A DNA stretch of 64,000 nucleotides from Oceanicaulis sp. HTCC2633 (GTDB lineage: Bacteria; Pseudomonadota; Alphaproteobacteria; Caulobacterales; Maricaulaceae). The stretch spans positions 1,319,251 through 1,383,250 of the forward strand of contig NZ_CH672428.1 in NCBI RefSeq assembly GCF_000152745.1. The letters are read 5' to 3'. A program made the translations under genes and the position numbers. Of the stretch, positions 19,631 through 28,190 are shown in pieces. Each line of letters opens with the position of its first letter. Positions within the stretch are counted from its first letter, which is position 1. The notes under the pieces are model-generated. The model saw only the letters and a list, made by a program, of their open reading frames with translations. It had not been told where the DNA came from and made no database searches.

Positions 19631-21478
19631 TCAGGCGATGCGATAGAGCTGGGCATTGGCGATCGGATCATTGGCGAGCGCCTGTTTCAGCCCGTCCATC
19701 AGGACATCCGCACTGACCGGCGAGCGCACCTGCGTCTCCATGGCGTTCACTCGCAAGGGCGCATCCAGCTCCGGCACAAGGCGCAGGATCGGGGTCATCG
19801 CGGCCGTGGACGGCAGCGCCCGCACATCGGCGGAGGCGTCCTCGGCCTCGGAGTCTTCAAGCTGGTGCCCCAGGATCACCGCGTCATAGGCCGAGGCGCC
19901 CAGCGCATCCACCAGTTCGACCGAACTGCCAGAGCAGGTGACCACGCAGTTGAAGGATTTGAGATAGCCCAGCAGCACCGAGCGCAGGGCCGGATCGCTT
20001 TCGCCGACCAGTATGCGCAGGCGGCGACTCGAGACCGACATCTGCTCACCATCGGCGAAGCGGTCCGCCTTGATGGAGTGACGCAGCTTCACCTCGAACC
20101 AGAATACCGAGCCGGACCCTTCCTCCGCAGGCGCATAGCCGACTTCGCCATGCATCATTTCCGCCAGCTTGCGGACCAGATGCAGACCGAGGCCCGTTCC
20201 CGCCTGCTTGATGTTGTCATCAATGGCGTCCTTGCCCATGGCGTTGAACAATTGCTCGCGCGAGCTCTCGGGCACGCCGGACCCGGTATCGATCACCGAG
20301 ATCCGCAAGGCGGACAGGCCGGGCTGATCCTCACGCATGGTCAGATTGACCGTGACCCCGCCCTCATCGGTGAAGTGGATCGCATTGTGCGCCAGGATCC
20401 GGCACATATGCATCAGACGACCGCCATCGGCGCGCAGTGCGCGCGCCCCGTCGCCGTCAAACTCGACATCAAAACTGATATTCTTGGCGGCCGCATGCGG
20501 GGCGTGTTCGCGACGCAGACGGTCCGCGAAATCACACGCGGTGATGTCTTCGAGGATCAGCTCCATCCGCCCCGCGTCAATACGGGAGACTTCCAGAACC
20601 GTATTGATCAGGCCCTCAAGCTTTTCACCGCTTTCCAGCAAACGCGAGACCATCAGCGATTGCTCGTCTGACAAACGGGTCTTGTCCAGAAGCTGGCCCA
20701 TGCCGAGCACGCCATTGAGCGGCGAGCGCAACTCATGGCTCATATTGGCCAGAAGCACAGCGCTCGACCGCGCCGTTTCCTCGGCCTTGCGGGCGGCCTG
20801 GTCATTGTGCTCGGCCAGCCGTGCGAGCGCCGCCGCCTGTTCGAGCGTTTTCTTGTTCGCCTCTTCCAGCGCGATATTGGCCGCCACGGAATCCAGCAGG
20901 GTATTGGCGTAGGTCTTGGCCAGCATGGTGATGCCCAGCAGGAAGCCGGCCAGCATCACGGCCCCGATGGCGCCCGTGGACAGATCAATGCGCAGCAGGG
21001 CGACCGCCCAAAGCGTCAGCGAGGGGGCGGCGTAAGCCAGGATCACGCGCCGTTCGCCCGCGGAGGTCAGCACAGCGCCGGCCGCCATGCCCGCAATCAC
21101 CAGACCGACGATCTGCGATACGAGCGTCGGCGTGTTGGAAGACAGAAGATGCGGGGTCGCGCCCCAGGCCAGGCCAACCACGGCCGACAGCGCAATGTAC
21201 AGATACATCTCCGCATCATTGGGCGCACGATCCGCGCGACGCGCTCTCAACATCGCCCCGAACCGCAAGAAAGGCCCGACACACAGCAGTCCCGCCCAGA
21301 TCCAGAGGGACACCGTGCCGACATAGGGATGGATGATTGCGGTCAGCAGCAGCGCGTTCACGATATTCAGCGGAACGGCGCGCAGCGCGCTTTTTGACAC
21401 CAGCTCATACTGCGCTTGCCGCATACGCGCCTTGATGTCGTGTTTCTGATTTTGTTCTGATGGGTTTATACGACCCAT
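19631..21478 (-). CDS. Membrane hybrid histidine kinase with degenerate receiver domain
   Basis: 615 aa. About six hydrophobic helices (residues 35-195) form an integral-membrane sensor, followed by a coiled coil, the H-box LLANMSHELRSPLNGVLGMG (phospho-His near 248), and HATPase motifs CRILAHNAIHFTDEGG, DTGSGVP and GTGLGLHL. The C-terminal 120 residues fold like a receiver (LRILVGESDPALRSVLLGYL) but the phospho-acceptor position reads VILGHQ instead of LILMD and the conserved Lys is missing (VRSPVS), so phosphotransfer to it is unlikely. GGAGGT lies upstream of the ATG. It converges with the neighbouring kinase. Confidence 0.92.
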   Translation of the reverse strand: MGRINPSEQNQKHDIKARMRQAQYELVSKSALRAVPLNIVNALLLTAIIHPYVGTVSLWIWAGLLCVGPFLRFGAMLRARRADRAPNDAEMYLYIALSAVVGLAWGATPHLLSSNTPTLVSQIVGLVIAGMAAGAVLTSAGERRVILAYAAPSLTLWAVALLRIDLSTGAIGAVMLAGFLLGITMLAKTYANTLLDSVAANIALEEANKKTLEQAAALARLAEHNDQAARKAEETARSSAVLLANMSHELRSPLNGVLGMGQLLDKTRLSDEQSLMVSRLLESGEKLEGLINTVLEVSRIDAGRMELILEDITACDFADRLRREHAPHAAAKNISFDVEFDGDGARALRADGGRLMHMCRILAHNAIHFTDEGGVTVNLTMREDQPGLSALRISVIDTGSGVPESSREQLFNAMGKDAIDDNIKQAGTGLGLHLVRKLAEMMHGEVGYAPAEEGSGSVFWFEVKLRHSIKADRFADGEQMSVSSRRLRILVGESDPALRSVLLGYLKSFNCVVTCSGSSVELVDALGASAYDAVILGHQLEDSEAEDASADVRALPSTAAMTPILRLVPELDAPLRVNAMETQVRSPVSADVLMDGLKQALANDPIANAQLYRIA

Positions 21479-21603
21479 TACACCACCTCCGGGACCGCTT
21501 TTCGCGGCTCTTCAGAAGGTTTGTGACAGAAAGTTCTTAAAACTGCGTGCACTTCTCTCTCCCTCTACAGAGAAGGCTGCAATCCTTTACGGGAGTGTTA
21601 ATC

Positions 21604-22176
21604 GTGATCTTGCGACGGATTGGTCTGAGTGTGCTTGCCTGCTTTGCGATCACCGCCTGTGGCGAGACCACGCCCGCCCCGCAAGACACGGATACAAGCC
21701 TGGTCGCCGTGGATCCCGACGCCGAAGCGGAAGTTCTGGCCTGGAGCGATCTGTTGCCGGAACAGGACCTTGAAGCCCTGCAGGCGCTCAGCGAAGGCCG
21801 CGCCGACCCGTCCCTGATGAGCATGATGGGCCAGCAAAGCGAGGTCGAGGGCCAGATCGGCACGTTCAATGTGGTCGAGGATCTCGATGGCCTCGTTGTG
21901 CGCATGCCCGGCTATATCCTGCCGCTCGATTTCTCGGAAAACAGTTCGGCGCGGGAATTCCTGCTCCTGCCCTATCACGGGGCCTGCGTGCACACGCCGC
22001 CGCCGCCGCCGAACCAGATCGTCTATCTGCGCTCGCCGGAGCTGATCCGCTTTGACAGTCTGTGGGAGCCGGTCTGGGTGGAAGGCCGGATGGAGATCGA
22101 ACGGGTGGACACCGATCTCGCCGCAACCGCCTATTCCATGGTGGTGCGCTCGGTGGAGCCCTATCAGACCCGATAG
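21604..22176 (+). CDS. DUF3299 lipoprotein
   Basis: 190 aa. The GTG at 21604 has GGGAG 8 nt upstream and gives a standard lipoprotein signal, ILRRIGLSVLACFAITACGE, with the lipidated Cys near residue 18. The DUF3299 domain is recognisable by VRMPGYILPLDF and the hallmark LLPYHGACVHTPPPPPNQIV. These are exported proteins of unknown function, often next to ABC transporter genes in other proteobacteria, which is not the case here. Earlier in-frame starts exist but would place the signal sequence internally. Confidence 0.9.
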   Translation: MILRRIGLSVLACFAITACGETTPAPQDTDTSLVAVDPDAEAEVLAWSDLLPEQDLEALQALSEGRADPSLMSMMGQQSEVEGQIGTFNVVEDLDGLVVRMPGYILPLDFSENSSAREFLLLPYHGACVHTPPPPPNQIVYLRSPELIRFDSLWEPVWVEGRMEIERVDTDLAATAYSMVVRSVEPYQTR

Positions 22177-22179
22177 CGA

Positions 22180-22203
22180 AACGGGCGCCCGAGAGCGCCC
22201 GTT
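22180..22203. terminator. G/C hairpin between convergent genes
   Basis: AACGGGCGC (22180-22188) and GCGCCCGTT (22195-22203) with a 6-nt loop, lying between the DUF3299 stop and the stop of the leftward lipoprotein gene. No long T run follows on either strand, so termination strength is uncertain. Confidence 0.6.
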
Positions 22204-22209
22204 CAGGTC

Positions 22210-22890
22210 CTAGTGTCGGCGATCGCACGCGTCTGTGGTGAACAGATCCGCAATCACGCCCTCGCAATCGCGATCCCGGCGCGACCGGTGATACCGGCGA
22301 TCATAGCGGTCCCGGTCATAGCCATGCCCGTAACCGCGGTGATGGCGGCTCGGCGTGGCGATCTCGGCGCGGATTTCGGCCAGCGACAGCGAGACGTCGG
22401 TGAAGCGGTCCTGCGCGCGTTCCCAGGAATGAAGCGTGCCGATGCAGGCGCCTTCCTGGTAATCGCGCTGGTGCATGCAGGCGGCATAGGCCCGGCAGGA
22501 CCCCTCGGCGAAGCGGTAGGCGGCGTCGAGATCAAGCTCGAAGGCGCGCAGCATCTCGGTCCGCTCGGTTTGCGGCCCTGAAGGCGGCTGATCCACGCGC
22601 AGCGTGCCCTCGGTCTCTTCATAGCGCTCGTTGACGTCGCCGCCGGACGCATAGCCCGTGATCAGGAGCGCGCGCGCGGCCTCGATGCGTTCATCCCGCT
22701 GGGCGCGCAGGGAATCCACCTCGCAAACCTGCAGCGCCGTGTCGATGGCGAGCGCGTCCGCCGTCGCCTCCACCGGGGCCGTGCTGGGCGGATAATAGGG
22801 ATCGACCGGATGGACATAGGTCGGGTCGGTCTTGCAGCCTGCGAGCGCGGCGGCGCTGATCAGCACGCTGAGAAGGGTCAATTTGCGCAT
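22210..22890 (-). CDS. Putative lipoprotein of unknown function, 226 aa
   Basis: Starts MRKLTLLSVLISAAALAGCK, a clear signal peptide and LAGC lipobox. The mature part has a helical middle with four further cysteines (CEVDSL, GSCRAYAACMHQ, EGACIG) and a very basic, aromatic tail (HHRGYGHGYDRDRYDRRYH) closing with two more cysteines. The ATG at 22890 was selected because the open frame upstream overlaps the preceding gene out of phase and lacks a signal sequence. It is the third gene of an envelope operon with the Sel1 and small membrane proteins. I do not recognise a family. Confidence 0.85.
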   Translation of the reverse strand: MRKLTLLSVLISAAALAGCKTDPTYVHPVDPYYPPSTAPVEATADALAIDTALQVCEVDSLRAQRDERIEAARALLITGYASGGDVNERYEETEGTLRVDQPPSGPQTERTEMLRAFELDLDAAYRFAEGSCRAYAACMHQRDYQEGACIGTLHSWERAQDRFTDVSLSLAEIRAEIATPSRHHRGYGHGYDRDRYDRRYHRSRRDRDCEGVIADLFTTDACDRRH

Positions 22891-22915
22891 CGGTCCTGTC
22901 CTCTCGATCTTGCCG

Positions 22916-24334
22916 TCACCGGCTCGCATTGGCGTCCAGACACCCGGCGTCGGCCGGGGGGACGCGGGCGCGCATGGCGTTGCGCAGGATTTCCATCGCC
23001 CGTTCCCCACGACCGGGCGTCTCACTGGCTTCTTCCTCGATCTCCTGCCGGATCCGCGCCCAGCGGGCCTGGGCGCTCGGCGCCCGCGCCAGCTCGGGCG
23101 TCGTGCGGAACCGGCGCGCCAGATCGTGTCCCAGATCGGCGGCGTCACGCAGATAGGCGTCGGCGCGTTCGGGATTCTCCACGATGGCGCACAGGCGGTA
23201 AGAGCCGAAGACCGCGCCCGTGCCATAGATCACGGCGAGATTGAAATTGGCGTCGGGATCACCCCGCACCGCAGCCATTTCCAGCCATTCCAGCGCCAGA
23301 TCGGTGTTCTGCACCACGCCCAGACCCACCGCATGCATGATCCCCAGAACGTTCTGGACGCTGGGATCACGGGCCGTCTGGGCCGCGTGACACATCAGCT
23401 GGGCGGTCTGGCGCGGGGTCAGCGAAGCGGTCTCGTCATAGCCGAGCTCACGCTGGAAGGCGCGCACGGCGCGGCGCGTCTCCGCGCCATAGGTTCCGTC
23501 AATCGAGCCATTGTAATAGCCCAGCGCGGACAGCGCGGCCTGACGCAGATTGAGCCCGATGACATCCGCCATGACCCGGTCCGGGTCGCGGGCAATGCGC
23601 GCCAGGCTGTCCTGGGTGACGGGGCAGTCCACCAGATGGGCCTGCAGGCGACGCTGGGCGAGGATCGAGGATTGCGCCCCGAACGGACGGCCCCAGGCCA
23701 CCGAGCGGTTCCAGTAGCGCATCGCCGCCTCGCGCGATTCCGGCATCAACGGGCGTCCGCCGGCGCGCTCGCACCCGAAATCGATGATCGAGGAATAGGT
23801 CTCGCCGCAATCGAGCTCCAGCGTGGTCAGCTCGGCGTCCCCGCGCAGCAGCCAGTAGCGCGCGGCCTCGCTGTAGACCCGCGCGGCGATGGGCCGGGGC
23901 ACGCACTCCGCCGCGCCCTCGACGCACACCAGCGTGGCGTTCGTGCCGCCGGTATCGGGGTCCACGGTTTCCACATGGAAGGGCCAGGGTTCGGCCGGGA
24001 AGGAATCGCGGTTGCGCGGGAACCAGCTCCGGTTCGGATTGAGCCAGCTGTTCGGGCCCTGATAGCCCGGGCGCTGATAGCCGGGAGACGCATAGCCGCG
24101 CTGACCGCCCCGCGGCGTCCAGCGCCCTTGCTGACGCGAGGCTTCGGCCAGGGTGCGCGGCTCCCAGTCCTCATCGCGCGAGGACAGGCTGTCGCGCTCA
24201 TCCGCCGGGTCAGGCTCGGGCTGGAAATCGAAAATGGACTGACGCGCATCACTGTCCGACGCCAGGAAGGCCGCCGTGGCGCCCGCCAGCATCAGCCCCA
24301 GCGCCAGAGTGAGAAGGATGGAGAAGCGGTTCAT
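22916..24334 (-). CDS. Peptidoglycan-binding / Sel1-repeat exported protein, 472 aa
   Basis: N-terminal membrane anchor or signal (FSILLTLALGLMLAGATAAF), then a long Arg/Pro/Gly-rich low-complexity stretch to about residue 100. A central cysteine-containing region (LVCVEGAAECVPRP, LELDCGETYSS, DFGCERAGG) is followed by a peptidoglycan-binding-1-like unit near residues 262-318 (LGYYNGSIDGTYGAETRRAV RAFQ) and two Sel1-like repeats (LGIMHAVGLGVVQN, LAVIYGTGAVFG). This suggests a periplasmic, wall-associated protein. The ATG at 24334 overlaps the upstream stop (ATGA). Function is inferred only from domains. Confidence 0.87.
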   Translation of the reverse strand: MNRFSILLTLALGLMLAGATAAFLASDSDARQSIFDFQPEPDPADERDSLSSRDEDWEPRTLAEASRQQGRWTPRGGQRGYASPGYQRPGYQGPNSWLNPNRSWFPRNRDSFPAEPWPFHVETVDPDTGGTNATLVCVEGAAECVPRPIAARVYSEAARYWLLRGDAELTTLELDCGETYSSIIDFGCERAGGRPLMPESREAAMRYWNRSVAWGRPFGAQSSILAQRRLQAHLVDCPVTQDSLARIARDPDRVMADVIGLNLRQAALSALGYYNGSIDGTYGAETRRAVRAFQRELGYDETASLTPRQTAQLMCHAAQTARDPSVQNVLGIMHAVGLGVVQNTDLALEWLEMAAVRGDPDANFNLAVIYGTGAVFGSYRLCAIVENPERADAYLRDAADLGHDLARRFRTTPELARAPSAQARWARIRQEIEEEASETPGRGERAMEILRNAMRARVPPADAGCLDANASR

Positions 24335-24810
24335 GAATCCTCGCCCCATGCGCCCGGACTGGAGCCATAAGGCCGTTCCTGGCTTTGCGGGCCATAGGCG
24401 TCATCCGCGCCATAGCTGTCCTGGTAATAGTCATAGCGCGGCGGCTCGCACACCGGCACGCCGCAAATGTCGGACGCATCCACGCATACCCGCGCATCGC
24501 GCCCGGTGAAGGTGTTCTGCGCCAGCCGCCCGTCGAAATAGCGGCGGCGATAGGCGTCGCGCTCCAGATCTCGCACATAGGACTGATAGGCCCGCTGGGA
24601 GAGCTGAACGCTCAGAATGCCGGCGAAGCACTGGCAGTTCTTGTCGCCATAGGTGTCGGTGCAAGCGAGGTAGATCGGATCGTCATGATCCTCGCCCCAC
24701 ATGATGCCGGCCATGCGCCATCCGCCAAAAATCAGCAAGATGATCACGATCAGGCCCGCAAGAGCCCAGATCCAGCCTAACCCGTAGGAATATCGATCCT
24801 GTTCATGCAT
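24331..24810 (-). CDS. Small membrane protein with cysteine-rich domain, 159 aa
   Basis: One strong membrane helix (WIWALAGLIVIILLIFGGW, about residues 13-31) is followed by a domain with several cysteines (LACTDTYGDKNCQCFAG, VCVDASDICGVPVCEPP) and a Tyr/Asp/Gly-rich tail. Probably anchored in the inner membrane with the Cys region outside. The ATG at 24810 (MHEQDRYSY) was chosen over the more upstream in-frame ATG because the latter adds residues unrelated to a membrane protein. First gene of the envelope operon; a CtrA-type box lies 46-60 bp upstream. Family unknown. Confidence 0.82.
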   Translation of the reverse strand: MHEQDRYSYGLGWIWALAGLIVIILLIFGGWRMAGIMWGEDHDDPIYLACTDTYGDKNCQCFAGILSVQLSQRAYQSYVRDLERDAYRRRYFDGRLAQNTFTGRDARVCVDASDICGVPVCEPPRYDYYQDSYGADDAYGPQSQERPYGSSPGAWGEDS

Positions 24811-24855
24811 GTGCGCCTGTCCCGCCTCACCCCAAGCGTCCACCCTCTGTTAAGG

Positions 24856-24870
24856 TTAACCTATGCTTAA
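24856..24870 (-). promoter_or_regulatory. CtrA-type box TTAA-N7-TTAA upstream of envelope operon
   Basis: On the minus strand the sequence reads TTAAGCATAGGTTAAC, an exact match to the CtrA consensus TTAA-N7-TTAAC of Caulobacter-type alphaproteobacteria. It lies 46 to 60 bp before the ATG at 24810, a position suited to cell-cycle activation or repression of the three-gene operon. Occupancy is inferred. Confidence 0.65.
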
Positions 24871-24926
24871 GGCGTCCACCCGGCAACCAGAACGGATCAA
24901 GTTTCGTTGAGTTCCCCTTTTTCGGG

Positions 24927-27900
24927 TCAGGCCTGCGATTTTTTCACATCACCCCGATAGGGCGTGTCCGGGTCCTTGAAGACCACATACACCGCCGGGA
25001 TCACCAGCAGGGTCAGGAGGGTCGAAGACAACAGGCCGAACAGCAGCGAGATCGCGAGGCCCTGGAAGATCGGGTCAAACAGGATCACAGACGCGCCCAG
25101 CATGGCCGCCAGCGCGGTCAGAAGGATCGGCTTGAAGCGAATCGCCCCGGCCCGCAGCACGGTCTCGCGCAGGGTCTCGTCGGCCCGCGCCTCATGGCGG
25201 ATGAAATCCACCAGCAGGATCGAGTTCCTGACGATGATCCCCGCCAGCGCGATGAAGCCGATCATCGACGTCGCCGAGAACGGCGCGCCGAACAGGGCGT
25301 GCCCGATCAGGATGCCGATCAGCGTCAGCGGCACAGGGGTCAGGATCACCAAGGGCGCCCGGAAGGAGCCGAACTGGGCCACCACCAGCACGTAGATTCC
25401 CGCGAGCGCCACCATGAAGGCCGCGCCCATATCGCGAAAGGTCACATAGGTGATCTCCCATTCGCCATCCCAGAGGAGGGTCGGCGCATCATCGCTGATC
25501 GGCTGGCCGAAGAGGCGAATTTCCGGTCGCGGCAGATCCGCGGGCCAGCTGTCGCTCTCGATCCGCTCGGCCACTGCGCCCATGCCGTAGATCGGCGCTT
25601 CATAGCGGCCTGCGAGCTCCGCCATCACCATGTCCGCAAAGCGGCCATCGCGGCGGTAGATCACGGGCGAACCCGCAACCTCGCGCACGCTCACCACATC
25701 GCCAAGCTCCACCACCGTGCGGTCGCCGGGCAGGAGATTCGCGGGCACCGGCGTCGAGAGCAGGCGCTCGGTCCAGACCCGGCCGGACCGCGGCAGGTCT
25801 ATCGTGATCTCGAGCGGATTGCGGCCATCGCCCTGCTGGGCGTAACCCACCGCGCGGCCATCGAGCAGGATGCGCAGCGTGTCGAACACATCGCCCTGCT
25901 CCACGCCATAGAATTCGAGATTGTCCTGATCGATCACGATCTGAAGACGCGGGCGCGGCTCGCCGAAGCTGTCATCCACATCAACGATATAGTCGACCTC
26001 TTCAAAGATGCGGCGGACCTCCGAGGCCACGGCCCGGCGGGTCTCGCCATCGGGGCCATAGATCTCCGCCAGCAGCGTCGCCAGAACCGGCGGTCCGGGC
26101 GGGGTTTCGGCCACCTTGATCACCGTGCCTTCGGGCATGGGGATGGCGCTCAGAAGCTCACGCGCTTCCAGCGCGATGTCATGGCTCTGGCGCTTGCGAT
26201 GGTGACGCGAGGCCAGATTGACCTGCAGATCGCCCTGCTCGGGATTGGTGCGGAAGAAGTAATGGCGCACCAGGCCGTTGAAGTTGAACGGCGCTGACGT
26301 TCCGGCATAGGCCTGGATCGACATCACCTCTTCGACGCCAGACAGCACGTCGGCGGCTTCAAACAGGACGCGTTCGGTGTCCTCGAGGCTGGACCCTTCA
26401 GGCAGGTCCACGATCACCTGGAATTCGGACTTGTTGTCGAACGGCAGCAGTTTCACCGTCACCAGACCCGCCGGGATCATCATCATGATGACCAGCGTCA
26501 TCACGCCCGCGCCGATCAGGAAGGTCCAGGCGCGCGCCCGGCTTTTCACCACCCAGCCCGCAATTGACCGGTAGGCGCGACCGAGACGGGTCTCGCTGTC
26601 CTCGGCGCCATGGGCGTGCTCGCCGGCATTGCCAGCGATCTTCACCATCAGCCAGGGCGTGATCAGCATGGCGACGAAGAAGGAGAAGATCATCGCCGCC
26701 GAGGCGTTGATCGGGATCGGCGCCATGTAGGGCCCCATCAGGCCCGACACGAACAGCATGGGCAGCAACGCCGCCACGACGGTCAGCGTCGCGACGATGG
26801 TGGGATTGCCCACCTCGGCGACGGCCTGAACGGCGGCGTCGATCTTGTTGCGGCCATCCTTCATCGCCCAGTGACGGGCGATGTTCTCGATCACCACGAT
26901 GGCGTCATCCACCAGAATGCCGATGGAGAAGATCAGCGCGAACAGGCTGACCCGGTTGATGGTGAAGCCCAGCGTGTTCGAGGCGAACAGCGTCAGAAGG
27001 ATGGTGGTCGGGATGACCACCAGCACGACGATGGATTCCCGCCAGCCCACCATCAGCGCGATCAGCACCACAATGGAGACTGTGGCGAGCCCGAGATGGA
27101 AGAACAGCTCATTGGCCTTCTCCGCCGCCGTCTCCCCGTAATTGCGGGTGATATCGACGCTCACCCCGTCCGGGATCAGCGTGCCGCGCAGGGTCTCGAC
27201 CGTTTCCAGCACATGCTCTGCCACCACGACCGCATTGGCGCCGGGGCGCTTGGCGAGCGCGAGCGTCACCGCCGGCGCGCGGGTCCAGTCCCCGGTCGCG
27301 CCATGGCCGTCTTCCGCGTGAGCGTCGTCCTGTCGAGACAGGGACCAGACGCGGTGATCGGAGGGTTGAGCTCCGATCACCACGTCCGCCACATCGCGGA
27401 CATAGACGGGGCGTCCGTCGCGCGTTGTGAGCAGTAACAGACCAATCGAGGCGGGATCACGCAGGGTTTCGCCCACAAGGGTTTGCGCCACCGCGCCGTT
27501 CTGAAACACCGGCCGCACGGGGAAGGCGGAATTGGCCGCCGCGATCTTGCCCGCCAGCTGTTGCAGGGTGACGCCATAGAGCGCCAGCCGTTCGGGATCG
27601 GGCTCGATGCGCACCTGATCAGCGCGACCGCCGACAATGAAGCTGAGCCCCGACCCGTCCACCGAGGTCAGCCGCGATTGCAGCTCTTCGGCCAAAGTCA
27701 GCAAGGACGCGTCCGTCCAGCGTTCGCCAAAACCCGGCTCCGGGCTCAGCGTCAGGGTCAGGATCGGCACATCATTGATGCCGCGCGCCACGATCAGGGG
27801 TTCGGGCACGCCCAGTGGCAGCTGGTCGTAATGGCCGCGAATTTCCTCATGCACGCGCAGGACGGCGATGTCCTCGGGCACGCCCACCTTGAAGCGGGCG

Positions 27901-28190
27901 GTGACCAGAACCTGGTCGTCCATGGTGTTGGAATAGGTGTGCTCCACCTCGGAAATGCCCGAGATGATCGCTTCCAGCGGCTCGGTGATCAGCTCGACAG
28001 CGTCCGCGGCGGCCAGACCGTCCGCGCGCACCATGATGTCGATCATCGGCACCGAGATCTGCGGCTCCTCCTCGCGCGGGATGGTCAGGAGCGCAATCAG
28101 CCCCAGCCCCAGCGCCGCCAGCAGGAAGAGCGGGGTCAGCGGCGACCGGATGAAGCCCTTCGCCAGATTGCCGGACAGCCCCAGTTTCAT
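24927..28190 (-). CDS. RND-family efflux permease
   Basis: 1087 aa, the inner-membrane pump of a tripartite resistance-nodulation-division exporter. It has the expected topology: one N-terminal helix, a large periplasmic loop, six helices, a second periplasmic loop and six helices. The TM4 proton-relay pair is present in FSIGILVDDAIVVIENIARH. In TM10, the position of AcrB Lys940 seems to be Arg (IALAGIIVRNSILLVDF). Other family text includes TIPREEEPQISVPM and the ANELFFHLGLATVSIVVLIA segment. The ATG overlaps the adaptor stop (ATGA), so the two are coupled. No outer-membrane factor is adjacent; a TolC encoded elsewhere is presumed. Substrate unknown. Confidence 0.96.
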   Translation of the reverse strand: MKLGLSGNLAKGFIRSPLTPLFLLAALGLGLIALLTIPREEEPQISVPMIDIMVRADGLAAADAVELITEPLEAIISGISEVEHTYSNTMDDQVLVTARFKVGVPEDIAVLRVHEEIRGHYDQLPLGVPEPLIVARGINDVPILTLTLSPEPGFGERWTDASLLTLAEELQSRLTSVDGSGLSFIVGGRADQVRIEPDPERLALYGVTLQQLAGKIAAANSAFPVRPVFQNGAVAQTLVGETLRDPASIGLLLLTTRDGRPVYVRDVADVVIGAQPSDHRVWSLSRQDDAHAEDGHGATGDWTRAPAVTLALAKRPGANAVVVAEHVLETVETLRGTLIPDGVSVDITRNYGETAAEKANELFFHLGLATVSIVVLIALMVGWRESIVVLVVIPTTILLTLFASNTLGFTINRVSLFALIFSIGILVDDAIVVIENIARHWAMKDGRNKIDAAVQAVAEVGNPTIVATLTVVAALLPMLFVSGLMGPYMAPIPINASAAMIFSFFVAMLITPWLMVKIAGNAGEHAHGAEDSETRLGRAYRSIAGWVVKSRARAWTFLIGAGVMTLVIMMMIPAGLVTVKLLPFDNKSEFQVIVDLPEGSSLEDTERVLFEAADVLSGVEEVMSIQAYAGTSAPFNFNGLVRHYFFRTNPEQGDLQVNLASRHHRKRQSHDIALEARELLSAIPMPEGTVIKVAETPPGPPVLATLLAEIYGPDGETRRAVASEVRRIFEEVDYIVDVDDSFGEPRPRLQIVIDQDNLEFYGVEQGDVFDTLRILLDGRAVGYAQQGDGRNPLEITIDLPRSGRVWTERLLSTPVPANLLPGDRTVVELGDVVSVREVAGSPVIYRRDGRFADMVMAELAGRYEAPIYGMGAVAERIESDSWPADLPRPEIRLFGQPISDDAPTLLWDGEWEITYVTFRDMGAAFMVALAGIYVLVVAQFGSFRAPLVILTPVPLTLIGILIGHALFGAPFSATSMIGFIALAGIIVRNSILLVDFIRHEARADETLRETVLRAGAIRFKPILLTALAAMLGASVILFDPIFQGLAISLLFGLLSSTLLTLLVIPAVYVVFKDPDTPYRGDVKKSQA

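Noticed and set aside
22891-23226. Upstream extension of the 226-aa lipoprotein frame
   Set aside because: It overlaps the Sel1 gene in another frame; the true start at 22890 gives a perfect lipoprotein signal.
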